From Micavibrio_A sp964539025 (GTDB taxonomy: Bacteria; Pseudomonadota; Alphaproteobacteria; Micavibrionales; Micavibrionaceae): a stretch of 64,000 bases of DNA. The stretch covers positions 163,490-227,489 of the forward strand of contig CAZIFA010000004.1 in the NCBI GenBank assembly GCA_964539025.1, given 5' to 3'. The position numbers and the translations under genes were made by a program. Below are positions 26,483 to 35,586 of this stretch, piece after piece; position 1 is the first letter of the stretch; every line of letters starts with the position of its first letter. Under the pieces are notes generated by a model. That model searched no databases and was not told the DNA's origin. It saw only the letters and a program-made list of their open reading frames with translations.

Positions 26483-26600
26483 GGCTACATTTGCAAAACA
26501 GGCTTGCATACCTAAGTGCGCATTTGCTACCCTTCCCGTTACCATAAACAGATAAATTTATGCCTTATGTATGTTGCGTACGTTCGGTTGAGTGGGGACA

Positions 26601-27059
26601 ATGTCTACAGCATCGAAAACAAAATCCGGCAAAATTGAAATTACCAAAAGAAAAGGCCGCGCCAATTCCATCGACGAACATGTTGGTGTGCAACTGCGCC
26701 AGCGGCGCTCTTTATTGGGTCTGAGCCAGGAGAAGCTTGCCGAACATGTCGGTATAACTTTCCAGCAGATTCAAAAATATGAAAACGGTGCAAACCGTGT
26801 CAGTGCCAGCCGTCTTTATGAACTCAGCAAGGCTCTCGATATTCCCGTAGAATTCTTTTTCAGCAATTACGGCTCCGCCAGCAAACAACACTTCAGTCTT
26901 GCCGAAAACGACCAGTCCCCTTTTGAAGGCGCGGAAGATGTGATGAAGCGCAAGGAAACACTGGAACTGGTCCGCGCCTATTATTCCGTTCCCGACCCCA
27001 AGGCGCGCAAAAACCTGCTCAAGCTCCTTAAAGACATGGCTGAAAACCTTAAAGGCTGA
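26601..27059 (+). CDS. XRE-family transcriptional regulator
   Basis: A 152-residue protein with a Cro/CI helix-turn-helix at about 26-85 (VGVQLRQRRSLLGLSQEKLAEHVGI, then QIQKYENGANRVSASRLYELS) followed by a short C-terminal helical region with LVRAYYSV. This single-HTH type is widely conserved in alphaproteobacteria, often near metK. Start at the ATG 26601, with GAGTGGGGA as ribosome site; a GTG at 26592 is in frame. Target unknown. Confidence 0.88.
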   Translation: MSTASKTKSGKIEITKRKGRANSIDEHVGVQLRQRRSLLGLSQEKLAEHVGITFQQIQKYENGANRVSASRLYELSKALDIPVEFFFSNYGSASKQHFSLAENDQSPFEGAEDVMKRKETLELVRAYYSVPDPKARKNLLKLLKDMAENLKG

Positions 27060-27131
27060 AAGGCCGCGAAGTCTTGCCAGAATCTCCTCTTGAGGTTACG
27101 GTATTGGGAAATATCGTAAGGAAATATCATT

Positions 27132-28334
27132 ATGTTAAAAACAGCGACCCACCCCCAGAGCGATCTGGCATTGCAGGATTACATCTTCACGAGCGAGTCC
27201 GTGTCCGAAGGGCATCCGGATAAACTTTGCGACCAGATTTCAGATGCCATCGTCGACCGTTTCCTGTCCGAAGAGCCAGAAGCGCGCACCGCTGTTGAAA
27301 CAACTGCGACAACCAATTTTGTCGGACTGATAGGCGAAGTGCGCGGCCCCGCCTCTATCACAAAAGACGTGATGAAGGACATCGCCCGCCAGACAATTAA
27401 AAAAGTTGGCTATGAGCAAGACGATTTCCACTGGAACAAAGTTGAAATCGATTGCCGCATCCACGCGCAATCCGCCGACATAGCGCAAGGCGTCGATTCA
27501 TCCGGCAACAAAGACGAAGGCGCGGGCGATCAAGGAATCATGTTCGGTTATGCCTGCAAGGAAACGCCAGAACTTATGCCTGCCGCGCTTCATTACAGCC
27601 ACGAAATCCTGCGCCTGCTTGCCGAAGATCGTCACAAGGGCATTCTGAACAAACTCGGCCCCGACGCAAAATCTCAAATCTCTCTCGAATATCGCGGCGG
27701 CAAGCCCGTGCGAGCAACGTCGGTTGTTTTATCGACGCAACACGCGGAAGGATTATCCCAACGCGATGTTGCCGAAATGGTCATTCCCTACATCCAAAAA
27801 GTGCTTCCCGCCGGATGGATGCCCGCACCGGATGAACTCTACATCAACCCGACCGGACGTTTTGTCATCGGCGGGCCTGTTGGCGATTCCGGTTTGACGG
27901 GACGCAAAATCATCGTCGATACGTATGGCGGTTCCGCCCCGCATGGCGGCGGTGCCTTCTCAGGCAAAGACCCGACGAAGGTTGACCGTTCGGCAGCTTA
28001 CGCCGCACGCTATGTAGCCAAAAACATTGTTGCCGCAGGCTATGCTGAAAAATGCACATTGCAGGTTTCATACGCGATCGGCGTTTCCAAACCGATTTCG
28101 CTCTACGTCAACACGCACGGCACGGGCACAGTGCCTGAAGCTGCAATTGCCGAAGCGATCTATAAAACGATCAATCTTTCTCCGCGCGGTATCCGCGAGC
28201 ATCTGAAACTCAACCGCCCGATCTATGCACGCACGGCGGCCTACGGTCACTTTGGCCGCAAGCCGGAACCAGATGGCGGTTTCAGTTGGGAAAAACTTGA
28301 TCTCGTTAAACCGCTGCAGAATATTTTAGGATAG
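27132..28334 (+). CDS. metK: S-adenosylmethionine synthase
   Basis: A 400-residue enzyme making SAM from methionine and ATP. Signature segments are FTSESVSEGHPDKLCDQISDA at the N-terminus, GAGDQGIMFGYA and GGGAFSGKDPTKVDRSAAYAAR. AAGGAAAT lies before the ATG. SAM feeds the neighbouring miaB and trmB methylation steps. I looked for a SAM riboswitch in the 70-base leader and saw none. Confidence 0.97.
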   Translation: MLKTATHPQSDLALQDYIFTSESVSEGHPDKLCDQISDAIVDRFLSEEPEARTAVETTATTNFVGLIGEVRGPASITKDVMKDIARQTIKKVGYEQDDFHWNKVEIDCRIHAQSADIAQGVDSSGNKDEGAGDQGIMFGYACKETPELMPAALHYSHEILRLLAEDRHKGILNKLGPDAKSQISLEYRGGKPVRATSVVLSTQHAEGLSQRDVAEMVIPYIQKVLPAGWMPAPDELYINPTGRFVIGGPVGDSGLTGRKIIVDTYGGSAPHGGGAFSGKDPTKVDRSAAYAARYVAKNIVAAGYAEKCTLQVSYAIGVSKPISLYVNTHGTGTVPEAAIAEAIYKTINLSPRGIREHLKLNRPIYARTAAYGHFGRKPEPDGGFSWEKLDLVKPLQNILG

Positions 28335-28343
28335 AATAATTGA

Positions 28344-28409
28344 TGTCATCCTGAGCGAAGCGAAGGATCTCATGAGATACTTCAGTCGCTATGCTCCTTC
28401 AGGATGACA
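28344..28409. repeat. Palindromic repeat element (short variant)
   Basis: Starts TGTCATCCTGAGCGAAGCGA and ends CCTTCAGGATGACA, with the GGATCTCA centre. It fills the metK-trmB gap. The GGAT-C-T-GAG ends replace the CCCGA ends of the 11286 type. Confidence 0.85.
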
Positions 28410-28422
28410 GAAAAATTGAACG

Positions 28423-29154
28423 ATGAGTAAAATCCCTTCCGCCTTTACAAAAGATGCCCGACGTCGCGTTTACGGACGCAGGCTCGGTCGCCCTATGGGC
28501 GCATCACGGCAGGACGTGATCGACAATCTTCTGCCAAAACTTTCTCTATCGACGGATCAGATGAGCGAAGATGCAAAGCTTGATCCCGCCATTCTCTTTG
28601 CCGACGGCAAAAAAGAAACCGTTCTCGAAATCGGTTTCGGCAACGGCGAACACCTCAAAGCCCTGATGGAACAAAAGCCGGACCGCAATTATATCGGCGC
28701 GGAACCGTTCATCAACGGCATGTCCGCCTTCTTAAAAAGCATCAAGGATATGGATCACGGCAATATCCGCGTGTGGATGGATGACGCGGTGATGCTCGCA
28801 CGGTCACTGCAATCCAATAGCATTTCCGCGATTTACATTCTCAATCCCGATCCTTGGCCAAAGAAAAAACATCACAAGCGCCGCATCGTGCGCGACGAAA
28901 CGCTGGGCGAATATCACCGCATTTTAAAACAAGGCGGTGATCTCGTCATGGCCACCGATGTCGATGAACTCGCCGAATGGATGGTCACTGAAACGATGAA
29001 CCATGGCGGATTCGAATGGCAGGTGAAATCTTCTGCCGACTGGAAAACCATGCCCGAAGGCTGGATGCTAACCACCCGCTATGCCGCCAAAGGCGAAGCC
29101 GCAGGCCGCAAAGAAACGTATCTGTTATTCAAAAAGGAGACTTTATGCAATTGA
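28423..29154 (+). CDS. trmB: tRNA (guanine-N7)-methyltransferase
   Basis: A 243-residue Rossmann methyltransferase forming m7G46 in tRNA. Motif I is VLEIGFGNGEHL; the family motif ILNPDPWPKKKHHKRRIV is intact. The N-terminal RRRVYGRRLGRP is typical of alphaproteobacterial TrmB. The next reading frame (29145) starts inside its last codons. Confidence 0.95.
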   Translation: MSKIPSAFTKDARRRVYGRRLGRPMGASRQDVIDNLLPKLSLSTDQMSEDAKLDPAILFADGKKETVLEIGFGNGEHLKALMEQKPDRNYIGAEPFINGMSAFLKSIKDMDHGNIRVWMDDAVMLARSLQSNSISAIYILNPDPWPKKKHHKRRIVRDETLGEYHRILKQGGDLVMATDVDELAEWMVTETMNHGGFEWQVKSSADWKTMPEGWMLTTRYAAKGEAAGRKETYLLFKKETLCN

Positions 29155-29489
29155 CATTTGAAGAGGCTGTGAAAGAAATCTGCGCCTAGTTCCTGAAGGA
29201 TAAAAAAGTTTCCAATCATGCCGAAGCGATCGCAATCTTGGAGAAAAAAGAGAATGCTCGCTATAGAAATCCGATAGTCAACCGCATCGCCGGAATATCA
29301 AAACCCGGCAGACATGCCAACCTCGTCGCGGGCGATATACAAGGCGAGGTGCTGGATATAATCAGGCCAACACAATATTCGCATGAAGACACGTTTTTTA
29401 TTTTGCAGGTCTTTGAAGTGTTTACGATGAAAATCCATCCAGGGCTGGTCCATCCTCCGTCCAAGAGCGCGCCCGCTTTTCGTGCCTGA
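29145..29489 (+). pseudogene. Small ORF interrupted by an in-frame amber codon
   Basis: An ATG at 29145, with AAAGGAGA 6 bases upstream, opens MQLTFEEAVKEICA, then TAG (29187-29189). The same frame continues FLKDKKVSNHAEAIAILEKKEN and on to a TGA at 29489, about 114 codons in all. The residues around the stop read as one continuous helical protein, so this is a nonsense-interrupted gene, a sequencing error, or a readthrough product. The start overlaps trmB. No family recognised. Confidence 0.6.
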
Positions 29490-29510
29490 TAAAAACGACT
29501 AAAAGCCCAT

Positions 29511-29534
29511 GAAATAGGGCTCTACTGAGCGTAT
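29511..29534. repeat. Left copy of an imperfect direct repeat flanking the 29614 gene
   Basis: This 24-base unit (GAAAT..GGCTCT.CTG.GCGTAT) matches 29946-29969 at 20 of 24 positions. The two copies bracket the 29614 gene and its promoter. Confidence 0.5.
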
Positions 29535-29562
29535 GCTTAAGAAAATTGGTTAATACAGTATA

Positions 29563-29591
29563 TTGACATAATGTAAAAAGTATGGTATTAT
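29563..29591 (+). promoter_or_regulatory. Strong sigma70-type promoter
   Basis: TTGACA (29563-29568), a 17-base AT-rich spacer and TATTAT (29586-29591) make a near-consensus promoter 22 bases before the start codon at 29614. Confidence 0.75.
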
Positions 29592-29613
29592 GCCAAAAAT
29601 CAGGGAGAAGTGG

Positions 29614-29940
29614 ATGAGCCTCTTTAATACAATATTGAAAGCAAGTTGGAATGCTGTCTTTCCGAGCGGCAATCCGACGATTCTAGACACCAAAAAACAA
29701 GGGGCAAGTATCCTGCCTATTTCTTTCATTAAAGAATCTCCCGGATCTCTTAATCAAAATGTTCCTGTAGTATGGCTCAGAAATGTAAACGGCTTGGCCG
29801 AAAGAGGTATTCCGGAGGAAGGAATCCCTTGTCGTGTAGGCCTCTTTGGCGGCGAGCGAGCAGTTCTTAAACCAAATGTCATTTATTATCCTGATAGGCT
29901 TTATATTCAGGATCAAAATAGACGCTGGGAACCTAGATAA
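29614..29940 (+). CDS. Unknown 108-residue protein in its own transcription unit
   Basis: The protein from the ATG at 29614 has no signal or TM segment. It is rich in Gly/Pro/Asn, with VPVVWLRNVNGLAERGIPEEG and VIYYPDRLYIQDQNRRWEPR, suggesting a small beta fold. AGGGAGAAGTGG before the ATG is a good ribosome site, so this start is preferred over 29590. It has its own promoter and terminator and is flanked by imperfect direct repeats, so it looks like an inserted cassette. No family recognised. Confidence 0.6.
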   Translation: MSLFNTILKASWNAVFPSGNPTILDTKKQGASILPISFIKESPGSLNQNVPVVWLRNVNGLAERGIPEEGIPCRVGLFGGERAVLKPNVIYYPDRLYIQDQNRRWEPR

Positions 29941-29945
29941 AGCTT

Positions 29946-29969
29946 GAAATCCGGCTCTGCTGGGCGTAT
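29946..29969. repeat. Right copy of the imperfect direct repeat
   Basis: The partner of 29511-29534, 6 bases after the stop codon of the 29614 gene. Confidence 0.5.
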
Positions 29970-29996
29970 ATAAAGTACAAATTCCGGTATTAAACG

Positions 29997-30028
29997 GGGT
30001 GGGCTCGAAAAGAGGCCCGCCTTTTTTG
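29997..30028 (+). terminator. Intrinsic terminator before rimP
   Basis: GGGTGGGCTC and GAGGCCCGCC pair (one wobble, one bulge) around GAAAA, followed by TTTTTT. It ends the 29614 cassette transcript 35 bases before rimP. Confidence 0.7.
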
Positions 30029-30062
30029 TTATCGAATCAAAGAGTTAAGTAAAGTTTAGGGT

Positions 30063-30554
30063 ATGAGACAAACACCGCTCGAAAACAAAATCATTGGCCT
30101 TGCCGAACCCGTTTTAAAGGATCTCGGCTTTGATTTGGTGATGCTTGAATTCAAAGGCGGCGTGCTTCAGGTCTTAGCGGAAAACCCGAAAACGGGGAAT
30201 TTGAGCCTCGATGATTGCACCGCAATTCATAAGATGCTCTCACCCCTTCTCGAAGTGGAAGATCCGATCCCTAGCGCGTACACGCTGGAGATCAGTTCCC
30301 CGGGGATCGACCGCCCGCTGCGTAACGAAGAGGACTTCAACAAATATGTTGGGTTCGAAGCGAAGGTGGAACTTGAAAGCCCCGGTCCGACAGGTGGCAA
30401 AAAGTATCGTGGCCGTTTGCTGGGTGCCAAAAAAGGAATGGTCGGCATTGTGGTCGATGGCGTGGAACATGCGTTGGAACTGGCGGATATGCGAAAGGCC
30501 CGCCTCGTTCTGACCGATGAGTTGATAAAGAAGACGATGAAGGCGAAGGCGTGA
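30063..30554 (+). CDS. rimP: Ribosome maturation factor RimP
   Basis: A 163-residue protein needed for 30S subunit assembly. Signature segments LEFKGGVLQVL, LSLDDCTAIHKMLSPLLE and LEISSPGIDRPLRNEEDF are clear, with a C-terminal SH3-like part. It starts the rimP-nusA-infB block; its stop overlaps the next small gene by 4 bases. Confidence 0.94.
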   Translation: MRQTPLENKIIGLAEPVLKDLGFDLVMLEFKGGVLQVLAENPKTGNLSLDDCTAIHKMLSPLLEVEDPIPSAYTLEISSPGIDRPLRNEEDFNKYVGFEAKVELESPGPTGGKKYRGRLLGAKKGMVGIVVDGVEHALELADMRKARLVLTDELIKKTMKAKA

Positions 30555-30760
30555 AGAATAAATTTTTTGAATATGCGATGTCAGGTTCGACAATACCGAC
30601 AATGATTGGTGGCGGTCTTGCAATCACATCTGTGCTCGCCTTGGCTTGGCATTCCGGGATGATTAATCCCAAAGATAAAGCACCGGATAGATTTATAGCA
30701 CCCACCGAAAGCATACATAAAATAAAACCGCTGATTTTTAACCGCTCTATTACGAATTAA
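30551..30760 (+). CDS. Small single-TM protein between rimP and nusA
   Basis: A 69-residue protein starting with GTG overlapping the rimP stop (GTGA). One hydrophobic segment lies at about 16-34 (TIPTMIGGGLAITSVLALAW), followed by a basic tail. The overlap implies translational coupling to rimP. No such gene is expected in this conserved block and no family is recognised, so it may be lineage-specific. It could also be a chance frame. Confidence 0.5.
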   Translation: MKNKFFEYAMSGSTIPTMIGGGLAITSVLALAWHSGMINPKDKAPDRFIAPTESIHKIKPLIFNRSITN

Positions 30761-30799
30761 AACGAACAAAACTAAAAACGAAAAAGGAAAGATACGAAA

Positions 30800-32308
30800 A
30801 TGGAACTGCTGCAAGTAGCCGATGCCGTCGCCCGCGAAAAGAATATTGACCGTGCCATCGTTCTCGAAGCCATGGAAGAAGCCATTCAAAAGGCTGGTCG
30901 CTCTAAATACGGACACGACCATGACATTCGCGCCCATATCGACCGCAAAACCGGCTTGATCGATCTGAAACGTTACCGCGAAGTCGTGGAAACGGTTGAA
31001 GACGAAGTGCGTCAGATGACGGTGGCACAAGCGCAACGCATCAAAAAAGGCGCTGAACTCGGCGAATTCCTGATTGATGACCTTCCCCCGCTGGATTTCG
31101 GCCGTATTGCCGCGCAGACCGCAAAACAGGTTATCGTACAAAAAGTCCGCGAAGCTGAACGCGAAAAACAATTCCATGAATTCAAAGACCGCGTCGGCGA
31201 AGTCATCAATGGCGTTGTCAAACGCGTTGAATACGGCAACACGACCATCGATATCGGCGGCAAAGGCGAAGGCCTTCTGCGCCGTGATGAATCGCTGCCC
31301 CGCGAACATTTCAAAACCGGTGATCGCGTTCGCGCCTATATCTATGATGTTCGTCAGGAACAACGCGGTCCGCAAATCTTCCTCTCACGCTCGCACCCGC
31401 AATTCATGGCGGCGTTGTTCAAACAGGAAGTGCCAGAAATTTATGATGGCGTCATCGAAATCAAAGCTGTTGCCCGTGATCCGGGTTCCCGTGCTAAAAT
31501 CGCTGTCGTTTCCCGCGATTCTTCCATCGATCCTGTCGGCGCTTGCGTCGGTATGCGCGGCTCCCGCGTTCAGGCCGTCGTTGGCGAACTGCAAGGCGAA
31601 AAAATCGATATCGTGCCTTGGTCTTCGGATATTGCATCTTTCATCGTCAACGCATTGCAACCCGCACAGGTCGCCAAAGTCGTTTTGGATGAAGACAAAA
31701 AACGCATGGATTGCGTTGTACCAGAAGAACAACTCAGCCTCGCCATCGGCCGCCGCGGGCAAAACGTCCGTCTTGCCTCCATGCTGTGCGGATGGGATAT
31801 CGACATTATGACCGAAGCCGAAGAATCAGCCCGCCGCGCTGAGGAATTCAAAGTCCGTTCCTCGCTGTTCATCGAGGCGCTGGATGTTGACGAAGTCATC
31901 GCGCACCTCTTGGTTGCCGAAGGTTTCGCTTCCATCGAAGAAATTGCCGATACATCGATCGATGAGATGATGCAGATTCAGGGCTTTGACGAAGACGTCG
32001 GGGCTGAATTGATAAACCGTGCCAAAACATGGCTCGACGCGCAGGCGCAAAAGCTGAAAGAGCAGAGCGAGAAGCTGGGTATCAAAGATGACCTTATCAC
32101 TATGGAGGGACTAGCGCCCCAGCAGATCATCAAGCTCGGCGAAGCAGGCGTGAAATCCAAAGACGATTTCGCGGATCTTGCTTCGGACGAACTGGTCGAA
32201 ATCCTCGGCGAGGGTTCCATGACCCGCAAAACGGCGGAAGACCTGATCATGAAGGCTCGCGCCGACTGGTTCGCGGATGAAAAAGTTGAAGAGGAGCAGG
32301 TGGCATAA
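30800..32308 (+). CDS. nusA: Transcription termination/antitermination factor NusA
   Basis: A 502-residue protein: N-terminal RNA polymerase-binding domain, S1 domain (about 135-200, GEVINGVVKRVEYGNTTIDIGG), two KH domains (SIDPVGACVGMRGSRVQAVV and LAIGRRGQNVRLASML) and two C-terminal helix-hairpin-helix repeats. The AAAGGAAAG site precedes the ATG. The usual small ylxR gene between nusA and infB is absent. Confidence 0.96.
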   Translation: MELLQVADAVAREKNIDRAIVLEAMEEAIQKAGRSKYGHDHDIRAHIDRKTGLIDLKRYREVVETVEDEVRQMTVAQAQRIKKGAELGEFLIDDLPPLDFGRIAAQTAKQVIVQKVREAEREKQFHEFKDRVGEVINGVVKRVEYGNTTIDIGGKGEGLLRRDESLPREHFKTGDRVRAYIYDVRQEQRGPQIFLSRSHPQFMAALFKQEVPEIYDGVIEIKAVARDPGSRAKIAVVSRDSSIDPVGACVGMRGSRVQAVVGELQGEKIDIVPWSSDIASFIVNALQPAQVAKVVLDEDKKRMDCVVPEEQLSLAIGRRGQNVRLASMLCGWDIDIMTEAEESARRAEEFKVRSSLFIEALDVDEVIAHLLVAEGFASIEEIADTSIDEMMQIQGFDEDVGAELINRAKTWLDAQAQKLKEQSEKLGIKDDLITMEGLAPQQIIKLGEAGVKSKDDFADLASDELVEILGEGSMTRKTAEDLIMKARADWFADEKVEEEQVA

Positions 32309-32324
32309 CTGAGCCTGCCCTCGA

Positions 32325-32397
32325 TGTCATCCTGAGCGCAGCGAAGGATCTCATTGTTGGAAATAGAGATCCTTCGGGCGTGGCCCTCAGGATGACA
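32325..32397. repeat. Palindromic repeat element (short variant)
   Basis: Starts TGTCATCCTGAGCGCAGCGA and ends CCTCAGGATGACA, with GGATCTCA and GAGATCC in the middle. It sits between nusA and infB, where ylxR is normally found. Confidence 0.85.
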
Positions 32398-32430
32398 CCA
32401 TTGAAAAATTTGTGAAAGACAAGTGAAGTA

Positions 32431-34974
32431 ATGAGCGAAAGCAGCAAAGACGACAAAGAAAAAAAACCCCTGACCCTCGGCGCCAAGCCTGCAGGGACGC
32501 TAAGCTTGAAAGGATCGGCCGCCGCACAGGCACGCCAGAACCTGACAGGCGGACGAAGCGGGACCGTGGTAGAAGTCAAACGCCGCCGCGCAGGTCCGCG
32601 CCCTGAAGATTCCGGACAACAGCCGGAAATCGACAGTGCTTTGTCGAGTGAACTCCACAGTTTGACATCTGAAGAACGGGATGCCCGCGCCAAGGCACTG
32701 CGCGAAGCCCTCGCCCAGCCGAAAAAAGAACGTCCCATCAGCAACGAAGGCATTGGTGAGACGGTTGATAAATCTGCCAAGGAAGAAGCTGGTAAACCGA
32801 CGCAAGACGATCTGCGTCGCCGTGAACTCGAAGAACTCGAAAAAATCGAGGCCGAAGAAAAAGCCCGCCAGAAAGAAAATGATCGCCTGCGTCAGGATCA
32901 GGTTCGATCCTTCACGCCCGGTCCATCCAATTTTGCGCCGCGTCCCGGCACACCCGGCCCCGCACGCGATTCAGAAGAAGAATCTTCTTCTATGCGTGAT
33001 CGTATGCGCCGTACCAATCCACGCAATCCTCGCGGTGCGGAAGATGACCGTCGCCGTGGCGGTAAACTGACTGTCTCCAAGGTATTGGGGGAGGACCAAG
33101 AACGCGATGGCGGAAGATCATTGGCCGCCGTCAAACGCGCCCGTGAAAAGGCCCGTAAACTGGCGATGGGTTCCAAAGAGCCTGCGCAAAAAGTATTCCG
33201 CGAAGTTATCATTCCGGAATTTATCACGGTGCAGGAACTTGCCAACCGTATGACCGAACGCTCGGCCGACGTTATTAAATCCCTGATGAAAATGGGCGTA
33301 ATGGCGACCATCAACCAATCGATCGACGCCGACACAGCGGAATTGATCGTCGGCGATTTCGGCCACACCTTTAAACGCGTAACGGAATCCGATGTCGAAA
33401 CCAATCTTGGCGGCGATGAAGACAAAGCCGAACATATGGTTTCCCGTCCGCCGGTAGTTACCATCATGGGTCACGTGGACCACGGTAAAACCTCCCTGCT
33501 CGATGCATTGCGCTCAACGGATGTTGTGTCCGGCGAAGCTGGCGGTATCACCCAGCATATCGGTGCTTATCAGGTGCAATTGCCGTCCGGCGCGAAGATC
33601 ACCTTCCTCGACACGCCGGGCCACGCCGCCTTTACCGAAATGCGTGCCCGCGGTGCGAATGTCACGGATATCGTCGTTCTTGTTGTCGCGGCCAACGATT
33701 CACTGATGCCGCAAACCATCGAAGCCATCAATCACGCGAAGGCCGCCAAGGTTCCGATGATTGTTGCCATCAACAAAATCGATCTGCATGACGCCAATCC
33801 GCAAAAGGTAAAACAAGACCTTCTGTCTCATGAAGTCATTGTTGAAGAACTTGGCGGCGATACCATTGTTGTTGAAATTTCGGCCAAGAAAAAGATCAAT
33901 CTCGATAAACTTGAAGAAGCCATCTTGCTGCAAGCCGAAGTTCTCGAACTCAAAGTCAATCCAAGCCGTCCGGCCGAAGGCGCCGTCGTCGAATCCAAAA
34001 TGGAAGTCGGTCGTGGTTCTGTTGCCACCGTCCTCATTCAACGCGGCACGTTGAAAACAGGCGATATCTTTGTTGTCGGCGCCGAATGGGGCCGTGTCCG
34101 CGCACTTTACAACGACAAAGGCGAACAAATCCCGCAGGCCGTCCCGGGGCAACCCGTGGCCGTTCTGGGCCTTAACGGCACACCTGACGCTGGCGACATG
34201 CTCAACGTTGTTGAAAACGAAGCCAAAGCCCGCGAGGTTTCCGAATACCGCGCGCGTAAAAAACGCGAACGCGCTTCGGCTGCTATGTCAACAAACCGTC
34301 AAGGCAAAACATTCGAAGATATTCTCGCTGCTGCCAAAGTTGCCGGTGACAAGAAAATCATGCCTGTCCTTATCAAGGGCGACGTGCATGGCTCTGTCGA
34401 AGCCATCATCGGTTCGCTGGGCAAACTCACCGAAGAAAGCACGGAAATCGGCATTCAGGTTCTGCATTCCGGCGTCGGCGCTATTACCGAATCCGACATC
34501 ACGCTGGCCAAAGCGTCTAACGCCTTCGTCATCGGCTTTAACGTTCGTGCAAACGCACAGGCGCGTCAGCAGGCCGAACGCGATGGGGTCCAGATCCGTT
34601 ACTACAACATCATCTATAACGTTATAGATGATGCGAAAGCGGTTCTGTCGGGCATGCTCTCGCCGTCTTTACGTGAAGAATATCTTGGTCAGGCGCAAAT
34701 ACGTCAGGTGTTCAACATCACCAAGGCCGGAAAAATTGCGGGCTGTATGGTTACCACCGGCGTCGTCAAGCGCGGCGCGAAAGTGCGCCTGCTCCGCGAC
34801 GATGTGGTCATCCACGAAGGCACGCTCAAAACCCTCAAACGCTTCAAGGACGAAGTCAAGGAAGTCAAAGAGGGTACGGAATGTGGCATGGCATTCGAAA
34901 ACTACGAAGATATCCGTGAAAACGATGTCATCGAATGTTTCGAAGTTATTTCGGAAGCCAGAACTCTGGCGTAA
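32431..34974 (+). CDS. infB: Translation initiation factor IF-2
   Basis: An 847-residue GTPase that brings initiator tRNA to the 30S subunit. A long charged N-terminal region (1-270) leads to the IF2_N domain, then the G domain with GHVDHGKTS at about 347-355, DTPGHAAF and NKID, followed by domains II-IV. The N-terminal extension, rich in Arg/Pro, is typical of alphaproteobacteria. Confidence 0.97.
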   Translation: MSESSKDDKEKKPLTLGAKPAGTLSLKGSAAAQARQNLTGGRSGTVVEVKRRRAGPRPEDSGQQPEIDSALSSELHSLTSEERDARAKALREALAQPKKERPISNEGIGETVDKSAKEEAGKPTQDDLRRRELEELEKIEAEEKARQKENDRLRQDQVRSFTPGPSNFAPRPGTPGPARDSEEESSSMRDRMRRTNPRNPRGAEDDRRRGGKLTVSKVLGEDQERDGGRSLAAVKRAREKARKLAMGSKEPAQKVFREVIIPEFITVQELANRMTERSADVIKSLMKMGVMATINQSIDADTAELIVGDFGHTFKRVTESDVETNLGGDEDKAEHMVSRPPVVTIMGHVDHGKTSLLDALRSTDVVSGEAGGITQHIGAYQVQLPSGAKITFLDTPGHAAFTEMRARGANVTDIVVLVVAANDSLMPQTIEAINHAKAAKVPMIVAINKIDLHDANPQKVKQDLLSHEVIVEELGGDTIVVEISAKKKINLDKLEEAILLQAEVLELKVNPSRPAEGAVVESKMEVGRGSVATVLIQRGTLKTGDIFVVGAEWGRVRALYNDKGEQIPQAVPGQPVAVLGLNGTPDAGDMLNVVENEAKAREVSEYRARKKRERASAAMSTNRQGKTFEDILAAAKVAGDKKIMPVLIKGDVHGSVEAIIGSLGKLTEESTEIGIQVLHSGVGAITESDITLAKASNAFVIGFNVRANAQARQQAERDGVQIRYYNIIYNVIDDAKAVLSGMLSPSLREEYLGQAQIRQVFNITKAGKIAGCMVTTGVVKRGAKVRLLRDDVVIHEGTLKTLKRFKDEVKEVKEGTECGMAFENYEDIRENDVIECFEVISEARTLA

Positions 34975-34989
34975 TCCTTACAAGGAACG

Positions 34990-35184
34990 GTGAAAGCTAT
35001 GCCCGGTGATAAGAAAAAGCCAGATGAGGGTGAAATTCCCGACCTGACAAAAGAGCTTAATGATGCACTTGAGCGGATTGCGTTGGAAAAAGGCACAACG
35101 GCCGCCCAAATCATTAAAGGAAGCATCGACTTAATAGATTTTGCTGCTAGATGCAAAAATGAGCCCGGCCCAACAAGACATTAG
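34990..35184 (+). CDS. Small unknown protein between infB and rbfA
   Basis: A 64-residue protein; GTG at 34990 follows AAGGAACG, or an ATG at 34999 may be used. The sequence is acidic then helical (LTKELNDALERIALEKGTTAAQIIKG), somewhat like a ribbon-helix-helix protein. It ends 8 bases before rbfA and would be co-transcribed with it. No family recognised. Confidence 0.5.
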   Translation: MKAMPGDKKKPDEGEIPDLTKELNDALERIALEKGTTAAQIIKGSIDLIDFAARCKNEPGPTRH

Positions 35185-35192
35185 AAGAAACA

Positions 35193-35579
35193 ATGCGTAA
35201 CACAACCAACCAGCCATCGCAGCGTATGCTTCGTGTCGGTGAACAAATCAAACATGTTGTCGCCGAAATGCTGATGCGCGGCGATTTTTATTCACCCGAT
35301 CTTTCCAACGCTTCGAGCATTACAGTTACGGAAGTTCGTGTCAGTCCTGATCTAAAACATGCAACGGCTTATGTTATTTCATTAGGCGGTGGCAATATGG
35401 ATACGATCCTCCCTGCCCTGAACGACGAAGCACACAGCTTTCAAAAGGAAATAAACCGCCAGACGCAATTGAAATACACACCAAAACTGCAATTTCGTAT
35501 GGATGATACGTTCGATAAGGCGACGCGTCTCGAAGGCATCATCAGCAATTTAAAATATTCAGATCAGGAAAAGGAATAA
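35193..35579 (+). CDS. rbfA: Ribosome-binding factor A
   Basis: A 128-residue KH-like protein that helps 16S rRNA maturation. Typical features are the N-terminal QRMLRVGEQIKHVVAEML, SITVTEVRVSPDLKHATAYV and the C-terminal LQFRMDDTFDKATRLEGII. It lies between infB and truB as in most proteobacteria. Confidence 0.95.
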   Translation: MRNTTNQPSQRMLRVGEQIKHVVAEMLMRGDFYSPDLSNASSITVTEVRVSPDLKHATAYVISLGGGNMDTILPALNDEAHSFQKEINRQTQLKYTPKLQFRMDDTFDKATRLEGIISNLKYSDQEKE

Positions 35580-35586
35580 TTGTCCT

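Noticed and set aside
27060..27131. SAM riboswitch before metK
   Set aside because: The 70-base leader shows no SAM-II, SAM-V or SAM/SAH-like core or pseudoknot.
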